From Morchella semilibera (Eukaryota > Ascomycota > Pezizomycetes > Pezizales > Morchellaceae), in contig CM018603.1 of assembly GCA_009192285.1 (NCBI GenBank), positions 3,650,588 through 3,714,587 on the forward strand: a stretch of 64,000 nucleotides of DNA, read 5' to 3'. The position numbers were made by a program, and so were the translations under genes. Positions 10,694 through 22,734 of this stretch are shown here, one piece after another (the first letter of the stretch is position 1; the number at the start of each line of letters is the position of its first letter). The notes under the pieces are model-generated. The model was not told where the DNA came from and did no database searches. It worked only from the letters and a program-made list of their open reading frames with translations.

Positions 10694-13356
10694 TCAACTC
10701 TGTTTCTCTGCCCAGTGGTGCAGGTGACAGTCCAAGTGGTAGCAAAGCAGTACTTCCAGCCTTCTCGGACGGCGGGTTGTCTCCAAACCTGCTCTGGTAA
10801 GACCCGGCGACGTACCTTTCCTCGAACTCGCGCCTCCTCTTGCTTTCATTGCACTCTTGAGCAGCTGCATGCTCGGCGTCTCGGGGTTCTTCCCACTCAC
10901 TCGTTTAGGAGTCTCCGGGATAGGTGTAGGTGCAGTGGTAGGACCAGACGGGGCTGTGCCTCTAATCTCAACTCTCCGTTTGAGAGTAGTCGGCGAAGAC
11001 CACTCAGCGTGGCGGAACATTTCCTCCAATATTCCCTTCAGGCCAGCTGCTTCTTCAACGGCATCCACGGCGTCTGTCACTTCCTCGTGAAGAGCGCCTA
11101 CGAGGGATTCAGCGCCATCTTGTAGGATGAGCCCAGACATGCCGACTGTGTCGAGGGCAGCAGTGAGCAAAGAGGATGCGATGCCAATATCCCCAATGCT
11201 GACGGCAACTTCCGGAGCGTCAAAGTCATCACCATGCTCGTAATCATAGAGTGATAGTTCGCCGCGAAGGAGCGTTATGAGGGCTGCAAGTTCATCTCCA
11301 GTGAGTTGAGATTTGAAGGTTTTAATGATGGAGGATGTGGGGAATGTGTCGAGTCTTACGAGGGCTAATCGAAGGACCTCTGAGCGAATGACTTTGAGTG
11401 CGAGGTCTTCTGTTTCTGGGACTTGGAGCGCAATGCTGACCGCAGCTGCCACCTCGCTGATTTTTAATTCAGAAATAGTGGAGAGTGCCCATTCAAGGGA
11501 ACGGAGGGCGGGATCGTAGGTCGCGAGTGCATTTACAAGCCCTGGAGGAGCGCTGGAGAGATTTCCAGATTCGGCAAGGTATTTTACAACATTGGGAGGA
11601 TAGAAAGTGATTTTTAGACCTTCCTCCTCGTTCCCAGATGGCTCAAAAATCAAAGAAATGACTGTACCGACGAATTCGTGAAGTAATGGCCTAAAGGTAT
11701 TTTTGTCAAGAAACTCTGGAAGCGCGTTATTTGCCGGGGTACCGTTTGTCATGGTCGTATCCAGATCCTCCATATTCCTTTTGATATTTACGTACTCCGC
11801 GAAGGAGGCCTCGAATGTTTCTAAATCGAATTCCCTCCTTGCATTTTTGAGCTTGGCTAATGTAGTCTCCATCTTCGCCTTCTCGGCTGATAGCTTTGAC
11901 ACGATTTGCTTTGCTGCTGCGGCCCGTCCTTCCTTATTTATATCTGCGGGGCACCGGAACCGACTCCACGGCAGAGAGAATCGATGAGCAACCCTGGCTT
12001 ACGGGCATCGCCCTTGATACCAGCGCGAGAAAGCTGCACTGCTACTATACCATTTTGGGAGAATCCAACTGCGAGTTCTAGATCTGAAAGATATGAACAC
12101 AATGTAACGCCGCCCTTAACAGTAGAGGCGGGAGTCGAGGCTCGAGATGTTGCGGGAGTGTTAACACCCGTGGAGGGTTGTATCGGGACGCGGGCCTGTA
12201 GTGAGGTAAATTTGGTATCGTAAAGCGAGATATCCTCATTGGTGGCAACAAGTACGGTGGACAATGAGATACAAAGTAGAGATGACGGGGTAGGATCGTC
12301 TTGGGAGCTGGACGCGATCTTAAGGGAGGAAAGAACTGTCGGCACTGTAGCCGAGAGTGAGAAGGTAGTTAAGTTTTCAGTAGAGAGAAGGTTCAATGTT
12401 GCAGTTGGGAAGTGAATTGAAAAAGATGCGAGTGACTCGTCTGCGGCACCTGGAAGAGGGAGCACAAGGAGTTCACGAGAAGTTTTGTTCTCTCCGGTAG
12501 TGGGAATTGTGAAAATCCTTGCCTCGAAAATAGATCCATTACGGGTCACTGTAAAGAGAATTGAGTCCTCGGGAGCCTCTTCTTCTCCCATGGGTACAGC
12601 TGTCGGGAACAGGATATCCAAACGATCCTTTAGCAGCGCTTTCTTTGCCACACTCAACGTCGTAGAAGCCGCAAATATCACTGTTGGTTTCTTTGCAGCA
12701 CCTAAAGTTTGTGCCAAAAACTCCCATTTTTGCTCTTTCAGATCCGAAGAAAAACAACGCACATATCCGTCCGCGTATACGGCAATCAGGCTACCCTCTG
12801 TTCTTCGCTTCCGTAGATCTTGGAGATAAACCACATCGGATCGTGAGTCCGACCCACGAGACAAAACACTAATTGCCTCGGCCTTATCATCATCGCTCGA
12901 GACACCCTGTTCCTCCCAGCAGAGAATCTCCTTCTTGGGACTCGACACAGCCGCGTAAGTCCTCCTCCCGAAGGCTGTAGCTTTCTTCCCCGCGCGGGTA
13001 AACGAGGATGTAGGTGCGCAGGAAAACTTTGTAGTAGGCGGTAGCGCATATGTAGATATTACCTGCGTTTCACGGACCTGGCGAAAGAAAAGGAAAACCG
13101 TCAACAATCCACACCCAGAGGGATTGAGAGGTCAATTGGCACATACATCGTAGATATTAACACCCTCTCCATCTACTGCGACCGCAATCTCTTGCGCACT
13201 ACGTTTCCGTTTCTTTGTGGACTCAACGGATGAGGTAAAGCACGCTCGGTATGTGCCACCCACTCTATCCTTCGAACGAGTTTGATGTAGAGGCTGGGAT
13301 AGTGGAAATATGACGTATGGAGCCGAGAGCGACACCGAGGTCGCTGATACAGCCAT
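10694..13356 (-). CDS. UTP8: Probable U3 snoRNP / t-UTP subunit Utp8
   Basis: Probable component of the t-UTP subcomplex of the small-subunit processome, acting in the nucleolus on pre-rRNA transcription and early 18S processing. Three exons on the minus strand join in frame: 13356-13147, 13077-12003 and 11943-10694, giving 844 aa. The N-terminal half has the short Val/Ser/Thr-rich beta strands of a degenerate propeller, including V-A-V-D-G-E-G-V-N-I-Y, which I associate with fungal Utp8. The C-terminal half is helical, then Ser/Pro/Lys-rich. The last about 30 residues run through unusual sequence, so an extra 3' intron is possible and the C-terminus is uncertain. The gene is divergent from RIX7 with 268 bp between the starts. 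Family naming is from memory and less certain than the gene itself. Confidence 0.7.
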
Positions 13357-13624
13357 CTTTGGCTACTATATGTTCTGGGGGCAGTGGTTGAAAGTGGGAG
13401 GTGGTTGGTTCTTTTGTCGAGCAGCAGGCTCAGCGCAACTTTTTTTTGAGGAAGAAACATTTTCATGCATGTGTCACGTGAATATGCGTGGGGCTAAACC
13501 ATGCACCCACCCAAGCTAGAGCCGCTGCCTGCCCACAAAAAACTTTTTGGGGGAAAGCGACGTCTTACCACTGGCGATACTGCTTTCTCTCGAAGCGCAA
13601 CAGGTATCGGGGAGAAAAAAAACA
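13357..13624. promoter_or_regulatory. Bidirectional promoter of UTP8 and RIX7
   Basis: 268 bp separate the start codons of two divergent ribosome-biogenesis genes. The stretch carries two AACTTTTT elements (about 13436-13447 and 13537-13548), each roughly 80-90 bp upstream of one of the two starts, plus a CACGTG box at about 13474-13479. The same element occurs upstream of PWP1/RPF1, ERB1 and the bL28m gene in this window. The regulatory role is inference. Confidence 0.5.
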
Positions 13625-16223
13625 ATGCCACATTACAGATCCCTCACGAAGGACCTCGAGAAGAAGGTCCTGGCTTTAGTCCGCCGGTATGTCGACGAGG
13701 CAGCGACCGCAGAAGAGCAGAATGGGACAAGCTCGGGGGAATTGCGGTTGTCAGTAACGAAGTTGTATCAGTATATCGTTGCAGACGGAAGTCTACCGAG
13801 GCAAAAGAAGCTCAATGTAGAAAAGATGATCGAAAAGGCGATTGATATTCTCAGGGAGGAAGGCGAAGAGGACGACGGAGACGAGATCGATTCGGATTTC
13901 GAGGGACTGAATGAGATGGGGCTTATGGAACCCACAGTGAGAATACTCCCCGAGGCGAGCTTATTTTTATCTTATACGCCAAAAGTATTAATGACTGTGG
14001 GTAGAATACAAATGCGGTCAATAAGAGGATCGTGGATATGTGGGGAACAAAAGCGACTGCGACCACTACTGTAGAGTCAACAGCATCCACAACCTCTGCC
14101 ACTCCCGCCACGACTCCTCGCGCCCCCTCTGTAGCCCCTGAAGCAGCTCCCCCACCTGCTCGAAAACGAAAAGAACGCTCAGTAAAGGATGGCGAAACTA
14201 CAAAACGGGTAAAAGCCTCGAGTAACTCTGCGGAAGACCGCACACCCCCAAAGAACATCACACTGAAAGATCTCGGCGGTGTCGACGACATAATAAATGA
14301 TCTTCTCGAGCTCATTGCTATGCCATTAACCCATCCAGAGGTCTACGCGCACACTGGTGTGTCACCGCCTCGAGGTGTTCTACTCCACGGCCCACCAGGG
14401 TGCGGAAAGACAATGTTAGCGAACGCTATGGCTGGAGAACTAGGCCTACCATTTCTAGCAGTTTCAGCGCCATCAATAGTATCTGGGATGTCAGGGGAAT
14501 CCGAGAAGAAGCTTCGAGAGCTGTTCGAGGAGGCACGAGAAAAGGCACCCTGTTTGGTATTTATGGATGAGATCGATGCTATCACACCAAAGCGAGAGAG
14601 CGCACAACGAGAGATGGAACGAAGAATTGTTGCGCAGCTTCTGACATGTATGGACGATCTTACGCTCGAAAAGACTGGTGGAAAGGTTGTTATGGTTATT
14701 GGGGCCACCAACAGACCCGATAGCTTAGATCCTGCATTAAGAAGGGCAGGAAGATTCGATAGAGAGATTTGCCTTAATGTTCCAGATGAAATTGGGCGGG
14801 AAAAGTATGAATCATGATTTTATCACTCGGACTTTCCAGAAAACATGCACTGACGATCATTTCCAGGATCCTTCGAGTGCTATCCCAAAAACTTCGTCTT
14901 AGCGGCGATTTCGATTTCGCGGCCCTTGCAAAAATGACCCCTGGTTTCGTAGGCGCGGATCTCAATTCCCTTACCGCAGAAGCTGGAACATCTGCCATGA
15001 AGCGGATATTTGAAAATCTTAAAACACCTGTTACTAACCCTAGCATCGAAGCCCTTAAAATTACTCCCAATAATACTACCAGCGATGGGATGGACATTGA
15101 TGTTGAACCTCATGTACCAGCACCTCTAACTGAGACCCTACCTCATGAAGAAAACGCCCCCGCAACCAGCATAATTCAAAGCTTCCTCAAAGCCTACCCC
15201 TCAAAATTAACACCCTCTCAACTCGAACCTCTAACAATAACCCTACCCGACTTCCTCACTGCCCTCCCCAAAATCCAACCTTCCTCTAAGCGTGAAGGCT
15301 TTGCCACTGTTCCCGATGTCACCTGGGCTGATATCGGCGCTCTTGGCCCCATTCGTGTCGAAATGCAAATGGCGATCGTCCAACCAATCAAGAGGCCAGA
15401 GCTATACGCTTCAGTAGGCATCACCGCGCCCACTGGCGTACTACTCTGGGGACCTCCCGGGTGTGGTAAAACACTCCTAGCAAAGGCCGTTGCTAATGAG
15501 TCGCGTGCAAATTTCATATCTGTCCGTGGGCCAGAGCTGCTGAATAAATATGTCGGAGAATCTGAGCGCGCAGTGCGACAGGTGTTCTCTAGGGCCAGGG
15601 CAAGTGTACCATGCGTTATCTTTTTTGATGAACTGGATGCTCTAGTCCCGAGACGAGACGACTCCCTGTCGGAGAGTAGTGCGAGAGTGGTAAACACCTT
15701 GTTGACGGAATTGGACGGGTTGAATGATAGGAAGGGCATATATGTTATCGGGGCAACTAATCGTCCTGACGTCATTGACCCAGCCATGCTGCGCCCTGGG
15801 CGTCTTGACAAACCACTTTTCGTTGACCTCCCTACCCCGACTGAGAGAGTTGACATTCTCAAGACAATCACTAAGAAGTGTCCACTCGAAGGAGTAGACC
15901 TTAATGCATTGGGCGAAGATCCCCGCTGCGAGAACTTCTCCGGAGCCGATTTAGCGGCCCTAGTTAGAGAGGCGAGTGTAAGTGCGTTACGCAAGAGCTG
16001 CTTGAAGGATATTGGCTCGGGTAGCGAGGTGGTCAGCGTCCCTGTTGGGCAGGTTCGGGTCACATGGGATGATTTCGAGACCGCCTGGTGTGGTGTCAGG
16101 CCCAGCGTTACGGCGAGGCAGAGAGGTGAATATGGGAAGTTAGCCACGAAGTTTGGGTGGGGTAAGGACAAGAGGGTGGGGCTGGAAGTAAAGAAGAAGG
16201 CGGACGAGGAGAAAGAGTTATAG
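13625..16223 (+). CDS. RIX7: Rix7/NVL AAA-ATPase, pre-60S assembly
   Basis: Tandem AAA-ATPase that removes Nsa1 from nucleolar pre-60S particles. Exons 13625-13936, 14005-14804 and 14867-16223 join in frame to 822 aa, matching the Rix7 size. Both ATPase domains are complete. D1 has Walker A GPPGCGKT near residue 232, Walker B LVFMDEID and the second region of homology [21 protein letters not shown]2 has Walker A near residue 565, Walker B VIFFDELD and [20 protein letters not shown]. The N-terminal about 75 residues form the small helical NVL-type domain, followed by an acidic and then a Lys/Arg-rich linker. An upstream in-frame ATG at 13547 is ignored because homology starts at 13625. The second intron (14805-14866) contains a TATCACTCGG motif also found near 24808. 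Confidence 0.95.
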
Positions 16224-18061
16224 TGGACCACTAAATAAATATAAGAAGAGACGTTTTTGTATGATTCATGTTTTAGATAGCGCATGGATGGGACGGGAAT
16301 TCATTGGATATTCCTTTTACACTATACCAGAAGCTTTTATTCCCACCCAGGCCCTGATACTTGTAAGTACATGTACCTACATGTATGTAGATGTGGTGAT
16401 TCTTATGAACTGTCAACAGCATAATAAAATAGAAAATACATAACGCTCACCGGTTCATTATTGAACTTGTCCATCCTCTGTCTTGTCAGCGTCCTCTTTT
16501 TACTAAATTTTCTGGTCCTGTCGATCCACGGGTATTAAAAACAAGTTGTAGCAGTTAATTCCGCTTGTGTTGTAGCATATGAGTGCCGACTAGAGGCTGG
16601 AATGTTCAGCCAGGTTTATCGGTTCCGGATGGAAGTTGCACCACGGAACCTGTATCAAAAACTGCACCCTGGCCGGGGGGGGGGGGCGTAGTGCCTGTAC
16701 TGAAGTATCTCGACTCATTATCGATCTCCGTATAAAAAAGCTGGCTGCCAAACTTGAGACCACGAACCCACCACAGATTTCCCATTAAGAAACACGTCCT
16801 TCTCTTTCTGACTCATCTGAATCGCCCGCCCCCCAAGCACAAACAGCTAACCTCTAACTTCATTAGCATTTGTAAAGTTCTCTGAATTGCGATGTTAGTT
16901 CGCTAAGTATCTGGCCTCGTTCATGGTTACCACATGTGAAGCTGCCAAACATTGGTATTGTTACGTCAATTGAACCTTTGTGTGATATATATTCTCCCGC
17001 TGAGTAATTCACTTGATGAGATCAGTCGTACAGGAATGTACCTTCGCTAGTAAGGGGGGGTGGTCACAGGAATTTTGTTATTCCAAAGTGCAGCGACCGG
17101 AGATTGAATCCGAATGTGCACGGGCCCCAGGGGTATCCGTCGGTGTTTATGACGCCTAGAGGCTAGGGTGGTTGTGAAACCTCTGCGATCAGCGGGTAAG
17201 GGGGGGCCCAATGGATTGGGAATTTAAACCTTAGATACAGATCTGTCAAGATCCAATGATCCTTGACCTTGGACTGTTTATGGTACCGTAGGGCTGGCCT
17301 CTAGAAAGCTTGTGCAGCTTTTGAGCTGTAGCTTCAGCTTGCTCGTGCGAGTGGAAACATACATGAAGGTACCTACATAGTCAGCTAGGAAGATCTCAAG
17401 GACTTACCGTAAGTTAAGTTACATGTAGTACCTGCGTGATTCGGTCGCTCTGGCGATCAAGTACATGCAGTGCCCGTGTACCCAGAGCACAAAATAGGGA
17501 TGTAATCTGAGTTGCGAGGTATGTAGGTGTCTTGTGTGATTGAAGATGCGCGTGCATAAGGCAAATTTATGGCTGGTAGTACATACTCCATTAATTGCAC
17601 TCTGCTCTAAGTTTGTATTACGAGGCAGGCAGGTACGTACTCCAGGCACTAAACATCTCACTCCTGTCTCATTCCCCGTTCCTAATTTGATCGAGGAGGA
17701 ACTCTATTTTTTTCAATCAAAACATTATGGGTGTATTTGTGAACCTGAGATAAACTTAGCTACATGTAAGTGCTTACATATACTCTTCTCTTCAGAGTAG
17801 TTACGAGTACTAATAATAATGCTTTGTACCGGTCGATCAGGAGTCGATCAGGAATCGAAGGAATCGAGGGAATCGCTAACAATTCCTTTTATTGGTCAAT
17901 TTGTTAGCGCATAAATTGCCAAGAAAGTTCCCACTAGGCACTGCCCGCATTAGCGTGGCGTTAGCAACCGCCAACGAACGACAACAACACCTCGAGAGAC
18001 CCGGCAAGCAAGAAAACGAGCTCGACCGACTACCTTACATTTCCATGGTTCAATCTCGGAG
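16224..18061. other. No gene seen, 1.8 kb intergenic
   Basis: Between RIX7 and the Ser-rich gene. It holds TACATGTA palindromes near 16371, 16380, 17421 and 17760, a run of 12 G at 16675-16686, and short imperfect direct repeats of an ATCGA-type unit at about 17836-17876. No coding frame is supported. Confidence 0.5.
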
Positions 18062-20423
18062 ATGTTAAGAAACAACATCGATAAGAATCTCGACCGTACA
18101 AGTCCCGATTCTCTCTCCGACACATACCTCTCCGATCAGTCCCTAGACGGTTAATATGCCCCTCAAAAAGAAAAATGGTGATTGCTACCGCTAACCACCG
18201 CTATCCTCGACAGACCGCTCTCTCCTCCATCGCCTCAACACACTCCTATCATCCAGAAGCCTTCCAAGGCTGACGACTATCTTCGATGTGACGCCTTCGG
18301 TTCTCATAGCTCTCTTTGAGACTAATCCATCCTTCCAGCGTGTGCCCTCAGTGGGTGTTGCTGCACCTGACTTTGCAACAAGGCTTAGGAGCATGAAGCT
18401 GCTTGTAGGTAGTATTACAGGTAGCCGGAATGGACTTTTGACGGAAAGAAAGAGGAGGCAGCTTGAGAAGCTTGATCTACGCAAGTTTTGTGAGAAGGAT
18501 CTTGATGCTATCCGGGATATCATCGAGATCCTCGTCGACGTTGGAGAAAGGGGATTGTTAGTCAGGGCAGGATCGGGAACACCCGGAAGCAAAAGACGCC
18601 CACAAGAAATCTCGAGATCAGTGCATAAAGTAGAGAAGGTTGCTAGAAATAACACGGAAAAATCTCCAGCGCCGAAGAAGAAACAGCCTGTGCTGGTTCT
18701 CCCCACGACGAAGATGGAGGATCATGAGATACCGATGGACGACAAGGATTCAGGATGGGATGGTAGTATTCTTGGGACTATGTCACAGTCAGATAAGGTC
18801 TCCTCCAAGGACCGGCTGTCACGGGGGAGTGATTTGAAATCCAGGAAGACCAACCCAGACAATCGTTCAACATTAGCTTCCACGTCGTCCAGTAGCTCTT
18901 CGGTACCACCTGGCTACTTGGAACATCTTTCGGCACGTGTCAATGCAGTTGTTGCGCGCTGTCCCGCACCATCACCACAATCTAAAGAGAAACTGCGAGG
19001 TAGAGGCGACGTCAACACCACCATCACTAAAGGCACGGGGCAGCAACAAACTGAACGTGAGGACTATTCCACTACTAAAAGAATATCTAAGAGATCAACG
19101 TTGGGGCAACGGCAATGTTCCGACTCTGATCAATTTGGCGGTGAACTGAAGGCCCCTCGGCCCGCTACAGCTAGCTCGTCATCTTCCGGGAAATTCCAAA
19201 AAAGGCTAAGTGAGATCCCTCTATCGAGGGATCTAAAGGGAATATCTAAAACCGCAAAGCGAGGAGCCTCAAACCGGACAGGAAAGAAAAAAGAAAGCAG
19301 GAAAGAGCGCGACAGAAACTACTGGGGAACAGGATCCGAATCTGGCGTTGATACTTCACAATCTTTCTCTTCGCTGGCGAGGAAAGACACCTTCGATTAT
19401 CGTACCACTCGAAGGTCTTCTGCCCCCGTAAAAGAAGCGGGCGTAAATCTTGAAGTAGCCGCCCACACGCCTCTTCCCACCTCTCGACCTGGCTCCACAA
19501 CCTCTCGCAACTCCAAGCATGAAAAAGATCAACCTCTCAAATCTCCACTACCACTCTTTCCCCAATCCCTCCTCCGAACCATGTATTGGGCAACCAACCT
19601 ACCAACCCCACCCCTCTCCCCTAGCACTCAGAAGTGGGGCTCCCGCCTCGCAGCCACTGCGACCCCCTCAACATCAAAACCCCAGCTTGGAAAACTCCGG
19701 CGGACAGTCAGTGCATCTCCGCTCCCAGCGTCAATGCTTAAGAAGCGCTCCCCTGCCAAGCGATATGGCAGTGCAGGACTGGTGGAGGCACGTGGGGCTG
19801 CCAGCGAAGAGTGGGCATCTAACCACTCGCATGAGCGCCTATCGGCGAAAGGATCCTACTCAACGCGAGGGACACCTTTGCGTCCGCCAAAGGAATTACT
19901 CGCGTTCGCAGTACCCCCGACGCTGGCTTCTGCAGGAAGGATGGCGAGGATCACAAGAAATGACCCTTCAGGCCGGGAAGAAGAACTGTATGATCATGAG
20001 TTCGAAGAAGGCGATACTGAACCAGATGATACGGATTACGACGACGAAGATGATGATCGAACGAGTATATACTCTGTCTCTACAGTTTCCTGGGGCGAAG
20101 ACGATCCTTTTACTGCAGCATTAAGACAACGACGTCAGTTGGCGCTCGAGAAGCTGCATGAAATGGAGAGAAGCTTCAACGAAGAAATTGAGGTCAAAAA
20201 GCAGTCAAGGATTGAGAGTCGTGAGCCGAGCGTGAGTGAGCAATGGAGACCATATTCAGACACAGAGCTTGATATGGTGACACAGGAGGGTTATGACACA
20301 GACTCGGAGGGCGGATGTACAGATGTCGAGGAGGAGCTGAGGCTGCTGGAGGAGATTGGGAAGAGGGAGGCTGATAGGCAACAGTTGTTGTTGAAGAGAT
20401 TGGTAGCCAGGGGGGGGACTTAA
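18062..20423 (+). CDS. Ser-rich protein with short helical N-terminal domain
   Basis: About 765 aa if a 64-nt intron (18150-18213) joins a short first exon starting at 18062 to the long frame 18214-20423. An alternative first exon begins at 18158 with a 36-nt intron. Both give the same downstream sequence, so only the first 10-30 residues are in doubt. The N-terminal about 120 residues are helical and Leu-rich, with L-L-H-R-L-N-T-L-L and V-T-P-S-V-L-I-A-L-F-E. This resembles the CH-like domain of fungal DUF5745/CEP95-type proteins, but I cannot confirm it. The rest is disordered and rich in Ser, Arg, Lys and Pro, with acidic blocks (E-P-D-D-T-D-Y-D-D-E-D-D-D) and a C-terminal Glu/Arg helix. 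A cytoskeletal or spindle-pole role is speculation. Confidence 0.72.
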
Positions 20424-20453
20424 AAAGTTGGGTTATTTTTGTTTATTTCTTTG

Positions 20454-20479
20454 CATGCCGAATAATTATCTTCGGCATG
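20454..20479. other. Hairpin just after the 765-aa gene
   Basis: A perfect 9-bp stem, CATGCCGAA with TTCGGCATG, encloses an 8-base AT loop, 31 bases after the stop codon. If transcribed it would fold in the 3' untranslated region; any function is unknown. Confidence 0.5.
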
Positions 20480-21289
20480 GTAATCTTGTGCAACGATGTC
20501 TTTTTTTGTTATTACCATATCATGCCTAACACGAACTTATGCCCCCTCCCCCCCCCCCCCTTTATGTCAAGCTATTACAATTATTTATTTCTGGAGTTTT
20601 TCTTTTTTCTTTCTTTTTTCTTTCTTTTTTTACCTTTTTTTTTTCTTTTTTTTTTTTTTCCATATCCGCCCATATTTTTTTTATCAATCCACCCCCTATA
20701 CACTTGGGGGCCAGTGTTAGATGAAAGAAATAAAGCAGTTTTCTATGATCCAGAGAGCCATCCTAAACCATGTATTAAGGGACGACTTGCAGTTCCGGCT
20801 CACGCATAAAGAAAGAACATAGTACCCATTCATGCCTGTGCTATCATTTTGGGGACTACATGTACATGTAGTGCTCTATCTATTCTAATCGATGGGAAAT
20901 TTTACCAGTGGACACTACATGTATGTTCCACCATGTAGTGGATGTAGACACCAGCAACAAAATCTGGAATTTGAGAGACAAGCTTCCTCGACTTCCGGTG
21001 TAAGGTTGTGGGTTCGTATTGTTGAACAGTAAAGTGTTACGAAACCGTCTATTAGAATACAGGTTCACATCCTTGGATTTTATCCCTTATGTCGTCGGTA
21101 CATGTTACCTTCACAAATAGGTCGGTCACCCACCATTGCTAGGTGGCAGCATTGACACGCTAAGGGATACATGTAACCACATAGGAGACGAGGATGGTAG
21201 CCGGGGCAACTACATGTATCTCTGTAAACAATTTACCAAACACCTTTTCTAAGAATAATCAGAGTGATTGATTATTCATCCTCATAAGC

Positions 21290-21360
21290 TATCACTCGAA
21301 TCCTGGCGTCTAATCACTTCCATCTTGTTCTTTTTTTTTTTGTTTACTTCATTAATTTTC
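21290..21360 (+). promoter_or_regulatory. TATCACTCG plus T-tract-GTTTAC upstream module
   Basis: TATCACTCG is followed about 40 bases later by a T tract ending in TTTGTTTAC and then TCATTAATT. The same order and spacing occur at 24807-24878 upstream of the 574-aa gene. TGTTTAC matches the general forkhead consensus. It sits about 390-440 bp upstream of the ankyrin start. Regulatory meaning is inferred. Confidence 0.4.
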
Positions 21361-21732
21361 CATCTTGTTCTAAATGGGCTTGTGCAATAAAAAAAACCAG
21401 GTTTTAGAAAAGATGAAAGAAGAAGCTACGCATGATATTCAAGGGTGTTGTATAATTACGGATATCACTCACCTTATCTTACGCTTGATTGGGGGTTGTG
21501 ACTTGGATTCTCTGTTGTGCGGTCAAAGTTTGAGGCCTATATATATTTTCTACCTAACCCCGTTGTCTTACTCTTGGCTGTAGTTGCTAAGGGACCTTTA
21601 TAAGTGTTTCTAGTGACAATTACCAAAATAATCCAAGTTAAACAACATCAACACACTACTCACCTCCGGGAGGGAAAAACCAAAACTAGAAGAAGTTCAC
21701 CCAACCAAAGGAAGTAACTACCTATATCTATA

Positions 21733-22734
21733 ATGAGTCTCATGCGCCTCCCTCTCGAGCTTCATGCTATCATCGCCAAAAGCCTCGGGCCCTATGACCT
21801 TGGTTCCCTCATCCTCAGCTCCAAAGCTCTAAACATGGCATATACCTCCTCTCTCTACGAGCGTGCCGCCCATCCTTCCGATGGCAGTGATCCTCTCATC
21901 TGGGCTTCTCAACGCTCCCACATCCCTCTCGCCTCTTACCTTCTCTCCCTCGGCCATCAAATCAACCGCCTCGATCCTTTAACCCAGCGTACGGCGCTCT
22001 CAATTGCAGCCTGCAATGGTGCTCTTCCAATGGTACGCTTCCTTGTGGGCCGCGGCGCCTCACTAAACTGTACCGATAATGCTGGGTACACACCACTCAT
22101 CTGGGCTGTTATTGGTGGGCATATGGCGATCTGCAGGGTGCTGTTGCGGGCGGGCGCGAACCCAAATCTTTACCACCGCAGCAGCCAGTATATGTACCGG
22201 GCCAAGCCACCCCTCCATTGGGCAGCGCTGGGGCGAGGGAGTTCATCTTGCCCGGGATTGGTTGAGTTACTTTTGAAGTGGGGAGCTGACGTCAATGTGG
22301 TCAATGGGGATGGAAGAAGTGCATTGATTGAGGCACTTACGGCACCAGGGCAATACTGTACCGAGATCTGCGAATTGCTAATCGCCGGTGGTGCGGACGT
22401 TAATTTCAAGTTGCTGGCGGTAACGGAACCGTTTGACCGGGTGTTGGAAGTGGGACAGACAGCATTGTTCGCAGCTGCGGGGAACCCTCAGCTGTACAAG
22501 ATGTTGATTAATGGCGGGGCGGATCCGGAGGTAGAAGATGCTCTTGGGGAGACGGTTTTGGAGAAGGCGGTCAAGAGGGGATTCACCAAGGATGTCCTAA
22601 CTATATTGAAACATGGGGCAAAGTTTAGCCTCGATACAACACGAGGAATCTCCCTGATTACAATTGCCATGGCGACAAATCTTCAAGTTGCTGACTTGCT
22701 GGTCTTTCACGATAAGCTAAGCATCGAGTTTTAG
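21733..22734 (+). CDS. F-box-like / ankyrin repeat protein
   Basis: Intronless 333-aa protein. Residues 4-45 begin R-L-P-L-E-L and continue as a short helical block of the kind that starts fungal F-box-like/ankyrin proteins. About six or seven ankyrin repeats follow between residues about 52 and 325. The clearest contain T-A-L-S-I-A-A-C-N-G (88-97), T-P-L-I-W-A-V-I-G-G-H (120-130), L-H-W-A-A (161-165) and Q-T-A-L-F-A-A-A-G (242-250), each followed by the usual L-L-x-x-G-A-x-x-N. Such proteins are abundant in filamentous fungi and are thought to be substrate adaptors of SCF ubiquitin ligases or scaffolds. The partner is unknown. Confidence 0.85.
   Translation: MSLMRLPLELHAIIAKSLGPYDLGSLILSSKALNMAYTSSLYERAAHPSDGSDPLIWASQRSHIPLASYLLSLGHQINRLDPLTQRTALSIAACNGALPMVRFLVGRGASLNCTDNAGYTPLIWAVIGGHMAICRVLLRAGANPNLYHRSSQYMYRAKPPLHWAALGRGSSSCPGLVELLLKWGADVNVVNGDGRSALIEALTAPGQYCTEICELLIAGGADVNFKLLAVTEPFDRVLEVGQTALFAAAGNPQLYKMLINGGADPEVEDALGETVLEKAVKRGFTKDVLTILKHGAKFSLDTTRGISLITIAMATNLQVADLLVFHDKLSIEF

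Larger units (their letters stand above)
20424..21732. other. No gene seen, T-rich and palindrome-rich intergenic
   Basis: About 1.3 kb upstream of the ankyrin gene. A run of 13 C (20548-20560) and long T tracts (20589-20660) follow the preceding gene. Palindromic TACATGTA copies cluster at 20860-21220, including a perfect 16-bp CTACATGTACATGTAG. The upstream module at 21290-21360 is listed separately. Confidence 0.5.

Noticed and set aside
13547-13624. Upstream in-frame ATG extending RIX7 by 26 residues
   Set aside because: The family's N-terminal domain begins at the 13625 ATG, and the extension overlaps the promoter element.
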